The notes beneath the pieces are model-generated. The model saw nothing but the letters and a program-made list of their open reading frames with translations. It searched no databases and was not told the DNA's origin. Source: Simmondsia chinensis (lineage: Eukaryota > Streptophyta > Magnoliopsida > Caryophyllales > Simmondsiaceae). Taken from it: 64,000 bases of DNA. Shown here in pieces: positions 1 through 13,658 of this stretch; the first letter of the stretch is position 1; each line of letters starts with the position of its first letter. Both the position numbers and the translations under genes were made by a program. Location of the stretch: positions 9,116,501 through 9,180,500 of the forward strand of contig JAGTTD010000001.1 in assembly GCA_018398585.1 (NCBI GenBank), in the 5' to 3' direction.

Positions 1-779
1 GTGCCTAACTGTAGTCCACATTATGTAATTGAGGTAATGATCTGGCCAAATAGCCTTAACACATTTCAAGACATGAAAAATGTATCCGAATCACTTGGTC
101 AACTTCATCGTAGTTGTTTAGATGTAAAGCTCAAGAGCAAACCTAAGAACCAGCCACGGAATGAGATGCAGGTGAGTTACTCTCGAAGATGGATCATAAC
201 ACCTGGACCTTTTTTATTGATAATTTTCACATGAGCAAAGAGAGCTAATGGCTTAGAAAAATAATTATTAGTCATGAAAGTTGGTAGACACATATGTTTC
301 AAAAAGGAAGAGACTCTCCAATCCCTCTTCTCTTTTGATTCATTAAGTTCGAGTGAGGAGATGTGGTTAAGATGGCCATTTGTGACTTAAAAGGTTTTCT
401 CATTAGACATAAGAGGTTGGTGGTCAAATGGCCAAAGTATAATAGGGGGAACATCTGTCAAATTCAAGGCAAGACAACCTAGAAGACCACATGTGCTTTG
501 AACAAGGCTTGTAGAAATGGAAGATTGTTTTGCAATGTAATAGCTAGCAAAAGGAAGATTAAGTGCTGATAACAAAGTCCCAAAGATATAAGGACTGAAT
601 ACCAAAGAGCTAGATGACCCAAGCAAGGAAAAAAAAAAACACTAGTGAAGGACAAAGAGGTGGACGAAGATTTGTGGTGGTTGTAAAGAAGCTTGGTTTG
701 AGTGACTAATAGGCAACTAAAAGTTGACTTCCTAATGAGAAGTATATGTGCAATGGGATATTCAACCATTAAGGTTAGG
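1..779. other. Unassigned sequence at left edge
   Basis: No gene is recognised. Short open frames lack family motifs and are interrupted by stops. The stretch may be the N-terminal and 5' untranslated part of the decayed LINE ORF1 that becomes recognisable from about 780, but I cannot show that. Confidence 0.3.
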
Positions 780-2096
780 GACATTGAAAGTTCAACTTTC
801 TTATCACAGTTGAAAGTGAAGATGATATGAAACTTGCTTTGGAGAATGAAAATGATTGGCTCAAATCTTGGGTTGAGGATTCAAAATTTTTTCTTTTGTC
901 GAGTATTGTGACTCTCAAAGAATGTGGATTTGAGGTAATAGAAATCCCGATAGTGTAGGGAGAATTTCAAGGCAATTAGGGATCTATAGGGACAATTTTT
1001 TTTGCATTTATTCCACAACAAAACAATATCAGTCTCCATCAGTGATAAAATTTGATACACTGTAGTTAAGTTCAATTGAAGATGACGTAATCCTTGAAGC
1101 TGGAGATGTGGGTTCCAATTCATTTGAGGGTGATCGCTACCTTGCCAAGCTTGCCTGTCTTTGACCATGGCCTTCAAGAGGCTATCAACGGGTCTTCTTC
1201 CTTGACTAGGTTGCCTTCAATAGACGAAAACAGAATAGAGATATGACGCGATGGTTAGGTGAGGATTTTGTGGTGACTCCACTGATTGAAAAAGAGGGTG
1301 CTAATAGGTTTGACCTACTTACTCATCAAGTCAAGGAGGAGGATGAGGAATTTGTTACTAGAACTCAAGCAATAAGTTTGGTTAAAAAAGCTTCTTTTGA
1401 CAAAGTGTTCGGCAGATAACAATGAAAAAGAGGGGCTTGTTATTCGAGGCTACTTCCGTGGAGAAAGAATTGGGATGGTGCAAGTAGAGGTTCCATGCCA
1501 AAACTTTTAGAAGTTACCATACCCTCCAGATATGGACGATCTATCAACTGAATCAGAGTTCGAGCAATGCTCCTTTGCTGAGAAAACCTGGAAGTTAGGG
1601 CATGAGCTTGGTCTATAGTTTGACAACGACGACGAAATCATTAGCAGGACCCTTCAAGAAATAATACGTGGAGGCAAGAAGTCAAGGAAATCAACTATGG
1701 GCAACACAAGGAAAGGTGGCAGGGTTTCTCTTTCCCATTTTAGGTCTTTGTGTGTGTGTTCTCTTTTAGGACTTTTTTTAATGGTTTTTTTTTTTTTTTT
1801 TTCAGGGAATCAACATTTTTTTTTGTTGGTTCGGTAGGTCATTTTCGTTTTTCTTTTTTTTTAATAGGTTTTAGCTCTGGAGTAATTGTGGTTTTCCTTC
1901 ATATTTATTTTTTTTATGGTGTTGGTGTTTGGTTTGATTAGGCATTGATGTGGCGAACTTTGGTTTGGCCATTTTTTAGTTGAGTTATAAGGGTGTTGGG
2001 CTTCTCTTGCTCAGTTGAAGTTATTGCTTGCCTTCTGACTATACCCTACACTTTTTGTACCTCTTAAGCTTGTACTCTACTAATGAAAAGAATGGT
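780..2096 (+). pseudogene. L1-type LINE ORF1 (DUF4283-like) remnant, no ORF2
   Basis: Decayed plant L1-type ORF1, the nucleic-acid-binding chaperone of the LINE RNP. From about 808 the frame reads VESEDDMKLALENENDWLKSW. Shifted frames near 960-1040 then resemble the ENFKAIRDLYGQFF part of the DUF4283 fold. At about 1580-1670 there is a C-terminal motif, KTWKLGHELGL, an in-frame stop, then FDNDDEIISRTLQEI, which matches the TW-x2-G-x2-LG ending of plant LINE ORF1. The ORF1 end is followed directly by a pyrimidine-rich 3' UTR-like tail ending near 2096 (ttgtactctactaatgaaaa). No endonuclease or reverse transcriptase lies between. Several stops and frame changes make it non-functional. Homology is by eye; the 5' limit is uncertain. 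Confidence 0.5.
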
Positions 2097-4421
2097 AATT
2101 GAATTTTGAGGATATAATTATATCTAGAAATAGGTTCATCTTTCACTTTTCAATAAGCCAAATACCATTACATAGTCCCTCTTATGTGATACTTTGCTTT
2201 CTATCTATAAAATTTTTTATAATTTTAGAACCCTTGACTAAGAATAACAGGGCAAAAATTATCATCTATAGAAGTAAAACTAAAATTGTAGGGAAATATA
2301 GGTAAATATGAACATAGAGTTTAGGTATGCCTGAATCACAAATCTGGACATAGTTACTTCCTTCAGTAGGTCGCTTTCATAATCATGTAGAATACCTAAG
2401 AGGGCTACTAGAGTCTTCGACTTTCTATATCAACAAAACACAAAATCGGAGATGGTAATTTTAGTGAGAGTTTGAGCCTTTTGAGATACATAAAGCCATA
2501 ATTCTCTGCAAATCTACTTAATATTTTGGTGGGATTCTCCCCACATTATCTCAACATATGAGATAAGTAGCTAACTTGTTGACTTATAATCAACTTTCAA
2601 AGTCTCCCATGCTAAGGTTATTCACTCATTGCACACGATGTGCAACCAAAATAATACATAGAGTAACCAAGCATATTATAGTAAGCCATCATCTAGCTAA
2701 CACAAAACCACAAGAACACATAAGTTCATAATATCCTACACCATTCGATATCACCGAGAATTTAGCATCATCGACCCCTCAACAAATTTGCTAAATTCAC
2801 AGAACTTCAATTCATATAATAACTGATGTGATTTAATTGCCCGACAGTTTAGATAACACCAAAAACCTTTTTCTTTGAACACACATACTAATACATCTTA
2901 GCTTGATCACTTTCTTAGACATGATATGCAGGACTATACCTATCATAGCCCTTAGATTGCATCCTAAAGTAGCAGCACCAATTTCAAGTCCCAAAGGGTA
3001 TCAACGTGGACCATTAGGTCCAAGAGTTTATATAGTGAAGACAAGAGGAACCATTTAATCACTCCTTACCCTGGCCGTCGTACAGCACATAAAATACCAT
3101 GTATATGTTACGACATGGCCCATGACTTAATTGACAATGTCATTGTGTCATTCCTTCAATATGAATACAGGCACAACAGGCCACTTAAATTCGGCTATCT
3201 TGAAGGCATGGCTTGAAACAAGTTAGTAAATTCCATATTTGACTCCTACGAGTGTCATCTCAGACTAATTGATGGGACATTTTTCATTTGCCTCTCGTAC
3301 ACATAAACAAGGCATGTTAAGACTAACATTTACCAAAAACATGGTATAAGATGGTCTCACGCACTCATCATCAATATGAATGAGCCCTAGAAAAAGTTGT
3401 TACATGCAACTATTTTAAAGCGTTTTCAACTACATAGGTTCTTAGACCATTGCATGACCCTCATACTTAGGTTTTTCCATGATAGGAAAAATACTATCTT
3501 GTCACTTGCTAGACCAAGAAATGATTCTACCTCTAAGAATGAACACATCATGGGGTAGGCTTATGTTCATCTAGGTCATTATCCAATCCAAAGCACTAAT
3601 CCGATTAGTCTTATGTCACCACCTACTTAACAACAAACCAAATATGTTGCACCATAAAGTAACAAACACTTCTTATTTTTCTTCTAATGGACCTGTCCTT
3701 GACTACTTGGGCATCAACCCACTATCCCAACATGGTGTACATTAAGCTCCATAACAGTTGAATATGGAATGTTACTCCATTCATTCCCTTTCTCATATGT
3801 TGTAAGGCAATGCTTAAAGCTTAAGTTGTGACACTCGTCGACAAGAGTATCGACAAAACGCATCGAAAACCATTCCAAAATTTTTTTAATGTAGGCCACT
3901 CAAGGAAAACTAAAAAGCCTTGTAGAAAGATTTATAAGGGTGATCATGGAACATATAGTTTAATGTACTCTTCTCCTTCATCTCAAAAAATGATGGACAA
4001 CCACCATTAAGAAAAATGATGGACAACCACCATTAAGTGATATTGAACAGCTCCATGTTGCTTCCTTTCATTAGGGAATGAGCTCTTGTTCATTTCTATG
4101 TGGTTTAGGTCTATCCAACATATGGATGTAACCTGATTATATGCCATCTCACTCCATTATCCTTGACAAACTCTTGAGTTCGAGAAACTTTGTCTTCCCC
4201 ACCCTTGCCAAGTGTTGGTGGATCCTCATTTTACAAATCATATAAAGCAAAAATTTCCCTTTTTATGTTAACTTCACCAATACTGGGAACCCATTCTTCA
4301 AAAATGTCAAAATAACATAGCCAGACTTATGTTAAACCTCCATAAGGGTGCTCATCAAAGGAAAAAAAAAAAATTTACATATCCCATAGACTAAGCATCC
4401 CACATCGTGCAATGAACAATG
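2097..4421. other. Intergenic, no recognisable gene
   Basis: A+T-rich sequence with no convincing coding region on either strand. The longest frames, such as the minus-strand one at 3714-3899, lack known motifs. A 31-bp direct duplication (atgatggacaaccaccatta core) occurs at about 3988-4036. Some of this could be very old transposon sequence, but no termini are visible. Confidence 0.4.
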
Positions 4422-6636
4422 TGTTAGGAATGGTATCCTAAAATCCACTTTTTATTCCGTTAATATTATTTTATTAAAGAATAAAATTGAAGTTCCAATC
4501 ATTTCCTTGTTAAATTTGTGTAAGCGACCATTTATACTGCATGTGATTTTCTTTTTGGAAACATCCATGAGATGGGTGTAGTCCTCAGACTCCAATTTAC
4601 ATGTTTGTTCTAAATGGATTATGAGATTAACCCACATATAGACTTGGAACAAATGGTATGGATTATTGTTTGAAAGACTCGTAGCTGAAGACAAGTTTGG
4701 ACCACTTGTGTGCTAAGACTATAACATGACACTTTAGATGACTTGTCTTGGTCATGTGGATGGGAATCCAAAAGTGTTACATTGGTGTGTTTAATAAGAT
4801 TGGCACACTGAGTTGGACCATATGAGTTGCTTGTTTCTAGACTACTATCAGAGATGAATGATTCATGTTGTACTGTTTGAATGACGACTCTAAATCTTTA
4901 GAGTATTCTGGACTTGTGTATGGAACATTAGTTACTTAGGTGTATTATAAGTAAGGTCTAAACGCATGAATGAATTCCCACTTACATTGGGTAGCAACGT
5001 AAAGTGTGACAAGGATCAAGTATTCAATAGTAAATCTACGGTCTCTTATGAGATACAGATATCCCATTAGTTGATTCGCCAATATTTGAATAGATCAGAA
5101 ACTTTGGCCAAAGTATTCCAAGTATTTGATATTTGGAATTTATACTGTGAATATGTTCAACTATAAATGAATTATTCAGTGAAGGGCGAGTCAGTAACTA
5201 ATGGAGAAGCTATGAGAAGGATAATGGCAGTAGTTATATTTATCCTTTGTCATGGATATCTAGCGGAGGAGTTATTATTATTAATGCAATCTATTAGAAA
5301 GATATCGAATAAATGGTTTAAATCTGGAGTGCAGTGAGATTTATTTAGAGGAATTAAGTTTCATTAAATGATAATTAAATTATTTTATGATATGATTAAT
5401 TTAACCCATTTGGAGTTAGATTTAAATTGTCCCTGAGGCCCCTGCACAAGCCTCTATATTTATTGCCATCAGAAAAATATTAAAGATTTCATGAGATGAA
5501 TTATTTATCCATGAGATGCGTAAATTTAATTTTGCCAAATATTATTCATGAGATGAATAAAAGTTAAAAATTATAAAGTAAAATAATTTTTTGAAAAATA
5601 AAAATTCATAAGATGAATTTTTAAATGTGGGAACAGAAAAAAAAAAATCAAAAATTGCACACAGGGGTCACAATCGTGTGACCTGAATCGGAAGAGCTGG
5701 TTCGTTCATGGGCAATGCGCGTGAGCATGGGCGGACCAATCGCGACCTGCCATGTGTCATGCCAATTAAAAAAAAAGACAAAGGGGCATTTGACCTGATA
5801 CAAAACGCTGCATTTTTTTATTATTTTGCGTTAAAACTATGTGTTTTGTACTTTAACTGACTTGTTTTCAGCAAATCCCATATCGACCCTTTTAGTATTT
5901 TTCGCTCCGGTGGCCTACTATAAATAGAGGTACCTATTCATAGGTTTGGCATTCAATTGAAACAAATTATTTAGGGTTTCTGAAATTGTTTCAGAGACTT
6001 AATTGGAAAAAAAAATTTCTGTTGAAGTTTTTCTTTTCTAGTTTAATATTTTTCAGAGCTCACCCTCCGAGCAGCTCAAGGCCATTGCGTAGAAGATCAT
6101 GGGGTCTCAATTTTAGTAATTTTCTGAAGATTATTATTCTTTCCTATATTCTATTTTTGGAGCAATTTCAAGTATGCCTTCTTTCCTTTTTCTTTTAGAT
6201 TTCACTTTTCTATTTATTTACAGTATTTGTTATTATGCATGTTTAAGTTTATATATTTGTTATTAATGTATTAGAGTAAAAGACCTATAGATCTAAATAA
6301 GAATTTAGATATGTAGATTTAAATTATGAATTTAGATATGTAGATTTAAAATTATAAATTTTAAATCAACCCTAGGTTTAGAATTATAAATTCTAAATCC
6401 CTTCCACTGCATAAACTTTATAAAACTAGGGAAATTTTTTGAAAGTTGTCCCAACGACCAGTATTTGAGCAAAGGGAGTTATAGAGGTAACCCTAATCCC
6501 GGGAGCTCTCGCATGTGAGGTGCCACAAAGCGTGACTCTCTGACTGGAAGCTTAGGTAGAGAGAAGAGTCTCCTACTCTAAATGTTATAATATGTGCTTT
6601 TTATTGTGACCGTAGTTGAGAACTGTAAATCCAACA
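4422..6636 (+). mobile_element. Candidate solo LTR (about 2.2 kb)
   Basis: The block begins TGTTAGGAATGG and ends AAATCCAACA, so it has TG...CA ends and an imperfect TGTT/AACA terminal inversion. It contains a good TATA box (5919-5927) about 700 bp from the right end, followed by a pyrimidine-rich leader-like stretch, which fits the U3-R-U5 order of a plant LTR. No gag or pol and no second copy occur in the window, so a solo LTR is the simplest reading. The flanking pentanucleotides differ (CAATG against GTCGA), so the limits or the solo-LTR origin are unproven. Confidence 0.4.
5919..5927 (+). promoter_or_regulatory. TATA box of candidate solo LTR
   Basis: TATAAATAG in a suitable context inside the putative LTR. 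If the LTR call is right, transcription would start about 30 bp downstream, near 5955. Confidence 0.4.
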
Positions 6637-8610
6637 GTCGATATTAGAATTATTTTTCCCTACTACTATGGACATAACTACAACATATCCATGGACAAAG
6701 ATGACTTGTGGCAAGCTTGACACTGTTCGTTAACTTATAAGGAGTATTGCTCAATGACTTACTGTGAATATGGTTAAATATATAGTCAGTTGTCAAAAGC
6801 AAATCTCCCCAAGTATTTTATAGGTAGATTTGCTCTTGTCTTGATTGACCAAATCATGTCAAGCAAAGGTTCGAGTCATTTGATCCACCACACCATTTTA
6901 TTATGGCCCTATAGGAATCATTAATTTTTCATTAATATCCTTTTCTTCACAAATTGCTTCAACAAATTAGCCAAATATTAACAATTAATGTTGTTACAAA
7001 GAGTTTACATGATCTCTCCTTTGACTTCAATGTCTCTGTGAGGCACTTGAACAAATCAACGCTTCAAATGGTAAGATAAGAGGTAAACATATCCATAATG
7101 TTTAAGTGAGTCTAACTCAAATAAGTGACTTTCCCTTAAAGCTCTATTAAAAGTTTTATACATTTCCTTTTACGCTAATTATAGTTTATAAAGAGGGGTG
7201 TACTGGTGTACCATAGAGATAAGCTCTAATTAGCCTTCTAAAACACATTAGTCAGTCCTTTTGAACCAATATTGTCAAATCAATCATTCCACTTAATAAT
7301 AATAATAATAGTAAATAATCTACAACAAACTTAGAAAAACGTTTGCGCATAAAACCATACCCAAACACAAATATTATGAGCTGCTAAAGCCCAATTACAC
7401 CAAAGGTAGTGGGAATGCTGGTAGAGTGAAGGTAACAATTTTCAACTCAAGACATACACGAGTATTGTTAAACTTTAAATGATAATATGTCACTTACTAA
7501 TGCAACATATTTAGGCACATTGTTTCCGAAAACACTGGGTAGACTTAGGTCCCAAAAGTTCTGAGGGTTTTTATTGATTGATCATTAGAGTAGTGGCTCA
7601 ATTTTTCTCGCGACACTCTACCTTTAACTCAAGAGGCCCTGATATATTAGCAAAAGGTCTTGATTTGCTCATCATGGGTTACAAATGGCTTCATTTGGCT
7701 TTGCCTAGGTTTAGTATTAAACATATCACTATTAGAATCTGACTCTCATTTGATCCTTATTTATAGCAACTTAGAAGTCACATACTATGGCATTCATCAC
7801 TTGAAAATGCTTGCTTGTAAAATTATTTGAAAATCTTTAATATACTCTTATCTACTTTAGGTTTTAAAAAATGAAAAGCTTCATCCACTTTTTTTAAGAC
7901 CATACTTGATGCTTGACTTTGTTATATACAGTCTTGGCATTGACAGAATTCTCATAATGCTATTGAAGCTCTCGCGCTTATAACCCAGTATAGGATAATG
8001 CGCAGTACATTAACTTCTTTTCAACCAAAAAATTATAGTTACCATGTTCCTTTTTATTTGGACCCACTAGTTTTTGATTTAGACATAGTTATGGGATAGA
8101 GTTTATAAAAACTCTCTTAACAAGCGAAAAGAATTATCTTCTTGTGCCACGTCATAATCTCTTAGATTATGAACATAAGCAAATTGTATAAGGCGCATAT
8201 GTACCATTTTCAATTAGCGAGATTGTCATGTCATACCCTATTCTATGAGATCGAAAATCTCTTAAGCTCATGATCATCTCGAATAGTATAATTTGTAATA
8301 TTAACTCCAATTAATTATTCTGCTCAATAAGGAATAAATGCATTTTAATAATCATGAAAGGCTATAAAAGTCAAGAATAATTACTAAAATTAAAGGGGGG
8401 AAAAAAATCTATTTCATTAATTGAGCAGTCAATTTATGACTTCAACAAATCATGTACGGTCACAAAAAGTCATTGAAAATGGATTAAAGTCAAGAGAAAG
8501 GAATGAATCCAATTTTTAAGTAGCAAATCCATTTTTCAAGGCCAAATTCAATTGATAAATTTAACAATTCATATAGGAGCACAAAATCCATTATCAATTG
8601 ATTCAATTAA
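6637..8610. other. Intergenic, no recognisable gene
   Basis: A+T-rich and full of stops in all frames. A short ATA/ATT run lies near 7290-7310. I see no transposon termini or coding motif. Confidence 0.4.
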
Positions 8611-9094
8611 GGCTCTATTTTTTTAGGGGAAAAACCACATTCTTAAAATTGGCTTTTCCTTTTTCAATTGTTTGGCGTGTGTTTTTCAACGGAAAAGGTT
8701 TTCCGAAAGCTTTTCCCTCAAATGAGGGAGAGTGACTTCCCTTCCAGAGGACGAAGTTACCAGTCCAAGCGATCCAAAAAATTCCAAAGGTATACATCGG
8801 TCAGAATATGGATTAGAACAAAATGAACTTAGAGGATCTTAGATCGCTGCAGGTAATAATATGGGATAAGAACTGGACGAAGAATAATCAGTCAACTTCA
8901 AATCCTGAAGTGAATTATGTGGTTCCATTTGATTTGCATTCCTGATTGATATTTTACATTTGAAACATATCTACTAATTCATGCTATGGTGAATATTATA
9001 ATAAGGAGATAATATTTACATCAAACCAAGCACCAAAAACTATTTATAGATTATATTTTTTTTTAGAAAATACTTTATTTTGATATATGCTTTT

Positions 9095-9232
9095 TGAAAG
9101 AATGAGGACCACCCATATGAAGAAGCCCTCTCGTATATTTATAGAAAAACAATACAATACATACGATTTACAAGGAAGGCCCAATGGGCTCGATATATAC
9201 AATACTAAACACCTACACAATATAGTCTAACA
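9095..9232 (-). repeat. 3' LTR of copia element
   Basis: This copy matches 13676-13811. On the minus strand it begins TGTTAGACTATATTG and carries a CTATAAATATAC TATA box. The two LTRs have clearly diverged at several positions, so the insertion is not recent. Confidence 0.8.
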
Positions 9233-9259
9233 TCCCTCCTCAACTGAAGTAGGAGATAA

Positions 9260-9840
9260 TCAAATACGAAGGTTATGCTTGAAAAGAAGAAAAAGATGCC
9301 GCGGAAGGCTCATTGTGAATATATCCGCAATTTGTTCAGAGAAAGGAACATGAAGAACTCGAACAAGACCCGTTTGAACTCGTTCACGAACAAAATGGAT
9401 GTCGATCTCAATGTATATGGTACAAACATGTTGCGCATGATTAGTAGACAAATATGTAGCCGAAACATTATCACAATAAATCAAAGTAGCCATGGGAAGA
9501 AGAAGACTAAGTTCACTAAGAAGTGATTGGAGCCAATAGCATTTTGAGACGACATTGGCAACAACATGATATTCGGTCTCGGCACTAGATCGAGAGATTG
9601 TAGGCTGTCATTTGGAGGACCGGGAAATGATATTACCCCTAGAAAAACACAAAAGCCAGATGTAGAGTGACGAGTGTCCGGACATCCAGCCCAATCGGCA
9701 TCTGAGTATGCCACGAGTTGATCCACATGAGTAGGAGATATAGTCAACCCATGATCAATTGTGCCTTTACTGTATCCGAGAATGCATTTAACAGCCATCC
9801 AGTATGGTGAATGCGGAGCATGTATAAAGAGACGCACCTG
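9260..9840 (-). pseudogene. Copia RNase H and RT C-terminal fragment
   Basis: The minus strand reads GWLLNAFSDTVK, GLDVRTLVTLHLAFVFF and then TLIYCDNVSATYLSTN, followed by FVRERVQTGLVRVLHVPF and EQIADIFTMSLPR. These are the end of the copia RT connection and the RNase H domain, which removes the RNA strand during reverse transcription. CDN and the ADIFT box are family hallmarks. Stops and a frame change separate the pieces. It follows the RT fragment upstream on the same strand and ends 28 bp before the 3' LTR. Confidence 0.7.
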
Positions 9841-9923
9841 TTGCTTTGCATAAGAAATATTGGGATGAGTAAAGGTGAGACATTATAGTGCACCAACAAC
9901 GTACCTATATAAAGTGGGATCGG

Positions 9924-10942
9924 TCATGAGCTCGTCATCATCCACTGAAAGTTTAAACTTAGAATCTGTGGGTGTGGCAATGGGCTTTCAAGAAAGCATG
10001 TTTGTCTTGTCAAGTAGATAATGAGCATACTTGGATTGAGACAAGAATATACCTGTAGATAAGTGAGACACTGAAATCCCAAGAAAATAATTGAGGTGCC
10101 CGAGTCTGTCATATCAAACTCAGAACGAAAAGGATGAAGCAAGGCTTGGAGAAACAAGTCAGATGAAGCAATGAGAACTATGTCATCCACATAAACCAGC
10201 AGTATAGCCATGTCAGGTCCATGAAGTAAGACAAATAACGACGAATCAAACTTACGATTGATGAATCAAAGATGACAGAGGAAGGTAGCAAATAGAGTAT
10301 ACCATGCGCGGGGTGCTTGTTTAAGACCATAAAGGGACTTACTTAACTTGCAAACGTGGTCAGGAAATTGAGAACTTATGAAACCTGGTGGTTGCTACAT
10401 ATAAACTTCTTCATTAAGAGTACCATTCAGAAAAGCATTCTTGACTTCAAGCTCATGAATAGGCCACTTGCGAGAAGTAGCAATAGTCAAGACAACACGA
10501 ACTATGACGGGCTTAACAACTGGACTAAAAGTTTCACTATAGTCAATGCCATACCTCTGTGTGAATCCTTGGCAACCAACCGGGCTTTATAGCGTTCAAC
10601 CTGACCAGTGGAAGTCTGTTTGATGCGAAAAACCCATATAGAGCCAACGATGTTTCCATGTGTTGGTGAAGGAATGAGATCCCATGTATTGTTACGAATA
10701 AGAGTATTATATTCATCAAGCATTGCATTTCTCCAATTGTCATAAGTGAGAGCCAACTTATAAGAATATAGAACTTGGGGTAACACGTTATGAGCAAGCA
10801 TAGAAGGTTTCAGAAAAGGTTTCACAATACCAGCTCTTGAACCAGTGATCATGGGATGAACGGAATTGGATGGGAAAGCCGGCGGCAAGAACTTTGGGTT
10901 CAAGCAGAGGCGACACAACCGGCATGGGCAGCTCAGGTGCAT
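9924..10942 (-). pseudogene. Copia reverse transcriptase, broken
   Basis: In sense order the fragments are [43 protein letters not shown] (about 10640-10560), a shifted stretch with [14 protein letters not shown] and [12 protein letters not shown], and LLVYVDDIVLIASS (about 10200-10160). These are the palm and fingers motifs of the Ty1/copia RNA-dependent DNA polymerase. The YVDD active site is intact, but a frameshift near 10540 and several stops separate the blocks. A proline-rich linker (about 10880-11030) joins it to the integrase. Confidence 0.75.
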
Positions 10943-11039
10943 CTTTGTCTGTTGCTAGAGGGGGTGCGGGCGTTTTTGGTGGCGGAACCAATGGGGGCCC
11001 GACAAGAGGGGAGCTTCCAGTGAAAGGAGATGATGCGAG

Positions 11040-11901
11040 AGGCAACAAGAAAACATGGTGAAGACGTAGCATTGTAGTTTGAGAGAAAGTACCCAACCGT
11101 GCGAAAGGAAAATCTCTTTCATCAAAAACAACATGCCTCAAGATAATCACTTTGTTAGTTGAGAGATCCAAACATTTGTAACCTTTATGATTTTGTGGAT
11201 ATCCTAAGAAAGCAAACAAGGTAGATTATGGAGCAAGTTTATGCAGAGTAGTTGCACTCAAGTTGGGATAATAGGCGTTGCTAAAAATCCGAAGATGATT
11301 ATTAACCTTCTTTTTATACAGATGCTAGTATGGTATCTTTTTCTTTATGAATGTAGAAGACAATATATTTATAATTAAAAGCTTGAAAGAGAAGTGAGTG
11401 CATCATATTACCAATGGTCCTGTGCATGCATTCAGCCTTCCCATTTTGTTGGGAGGTATGAGGAGAAGAGACCCGACTAAGAATACCCCGTTGCATAAAG
11501 AGCCCATTAAAATCGCGATTGATATATTCTGTGCCATTATCACACTAAAACTGTTTGATCTCCACACTGAATGGAGTTAATATGAGATTACAAAACTGAA
11601 CAAATAGATCGAATACCTCGGATTTGGCATGCACATGGTAAATCCACACAAAATGAGAGTAATCATCCAAAAATAGCAAATAATACTTAAAACCACTGAA
11701 ACTAAAAGCATGCGATGTCCATATATCGGAATGAATTATATTAAAAGGACGCATAGTGTTGGTAACGGACTTCTTAAAGGGAAAACGACTATGCTTACCT
11801 AGTTGACAAGCATGACACAAACTTGACTCTGAAGGACTAGAACAAGAAATAAATTTTTTCTTAACTGAAGTAGACAAAATTGGCTCTCCTGGATGGCCCA
11901 A
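11040..11901 (-). pseudogene. Copia GAG-pre-integrase and integrase, deleted
   Basis: The sense strand reads CHACQLGKHSRFPF (zinc-binding HHCC end), then HSDIWTSHAFSFSGFKYYLLFLDDYS, CDNGTEYINRDF, and SPHTSQQNGKAECMHR. The D, D and E of the integrase core are therefore visible, with a stop just before CDNG. After SLLFQAFNYKY the frame becomes unrelated sequence and rejoins at LRIFSNAYYPNLSATTLHK near 11280. Roughly 50 residues normally found between these blocks are missing or replaced. The enzyme would join retroelement cDNA to the chromosome; this copy cannot. Confidence 0.75.
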
Positions 11902-12099
11902 GCAACGGTGCCAAAGAGAAGAGGAGACTCAAGACACGACGAATGAGATAATGATAGAAGGTGATCCTAGTACCGTAAAGAGAGGCCCCGAATTGACACA
12001 TCTGATGATGGTAGACTTCGATTTAAGATCTTTGACAAAAAAAAAAACCAAAATAATCAAATTCAAGAAAATAATTATTATCCAAACAAAATTGTCGAA

Positions 12100-13492
12100 C
12101 AAAAAGTAAATTTTTAGAGAGTCCAAGGACAAATAAAACTTTATTTAAGACAAAGCGGCCTGCAGGAGTGGAAATAAAACATGACGTGATTCCAGCAACG
12201 CGCCATTACCCACTAAAATTTTATCAAGACCATGATAGGGAGACAAGGATGTTAGGAAACTTGAATTATTTGTCATGTGAGAGGATGCCTCACTATCCAT
12301 GACCCAGGACAAGTCAGAAATAGGAGTGAATAAGATTGTGGTGTGAACTGAGAAGCATCAAAACCTGGGTAAAAACCATAGCCAGTGGTATAAGCATTAT
12401 TTGCAAGATGAAACTATGGATGAGAGGATACATTACCACCCTAAGGAGCAGTGCCAAACTGAGGAGGTCGGTATGGCATGTAGAAAGGGGGCATGGGCCA
12501 TGGCATCCCCCTGTAGCTCGGACCTCACATGTTCTGCATCCGTTGATTACCATAACCACGGCTGTTACGTCCACGACCACAGCCATTACCTCAATCCCTA
12601 TGGCCTTGACCATTACCTCGGCCATTACTAGACTAAAAACCATAACCCGGTGGATGCAATATCTGATGAGCGGGAAGAGCAACGGGCTGTCGCGGCAATG
12701 GGATGGGGGTGATAGGAGGTTTAGTTGTGGGACCTATAGCAACTAGAACAGTAGATGCACCGGTATTAGCAGTCTTAAGGCATGATTCTTCATTCATTAA
12801 CATAGATCAGGCCTCAATAAATGATGCAAAGGGGACCCGAGATGTAATAGATGTACAAACATCACTGAACTCCTTATCATCAGAAAGACCATCCACAACG
12901 GCTAAAACCATATCAACGTTAGAAATAGAGGAATTTACTAAACTAAAATTGTCAGTTAGTGATTTAATTTTGTGAGATATGCTAACCTTGACAGATTTCT
13001 TTTTTTAATGTTGGTTAATGCTCGTTTAAATTGCAATTGACAAGATTCCGCAAATTCAGTGAAGAGTCTAGAAATTGAACCCTAAAGTGATGCAGCAATT
13101 AAATTATCATCATCTCCACACACAACATTAGCAAGACTGGGAGAGATAGTACCGAGTATCCAAGAAATAAGAAGATTGTCGACTTGTCTCTAATAGCAGT
13201 AGGTGGGATCCAAAGTGGCGGGTGGAAGGGAGATACAATCAAGGTGGTCATCAACATCATAACCCTGGCAAGGGGAGAGAAAGGATCTGTGATATACTAG
13301 GTAAGTAGATTAATCTTTCAGATCTAAAGTAGATGATATTTGATGTTGGATATTGGAGACGCTAAACGGTGTGGGAAATGCGACGTTACCACCGGTGGCT
13401 AGCGGCTCGGCAATCGGCATTGAGGGGATGGTGGTATATGGTGAAGTAGTAGATGACATTGTGTTAGCCGTAGGAATTTGAATGTAAAACAT
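12100..13492 (-). pseudogene. Copia gag and aspartic protease, broken
   Basis: A frame starting near 13492 reads MFYIQIPTANTMSS and after a stop reaches FLSPCQGYDVDDHLDC, comparable with the gag start of the copia element at 46141. A low-complexity Gly/His-rich region follows around 12500-12650, then the protease segment VMDSEASSHMT near 12285-12310. The usual protease triad is DSGA, so here the glycine after DS is glutamate. This is the capsid precursor plus processing enzyme of the element. Frame breaks are numerous. Confidence 0.6.
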
Positions 13493-13658
13493 AGGCGGGA
13501 GGCGTGGCTAGGGTTAGCCGGAAAAGGACAGACAGCGCATAATAGAGGGAGGCAGCGCAAGGGCGGCTCTGGGGTTTGATTTGTACTTTAGGGTTTTGAA
13601 TAATTTTTGATGAAGGAAGAGAGGGAGGCTAGGTTTACCTTATTTATGAGAGGGCTAG

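Noticed and set aside
3714..3899. Minus-strand 61-codon frame as a transposase fragment
   Set aside because: No catalytic motif or family pattern could be recognised, and flanking frames are full of stops.
4422..6636. A complete solo LTR with target duplication
   Set aside because: Flanking pentamers do not match, so I keep it only as a candidate with low confidence.
12314..12746. Plus-strand frames of about 136 and 76 codons
   Set aside because: They are antisense to the low-complexity gag region of the minus-strand copia element.
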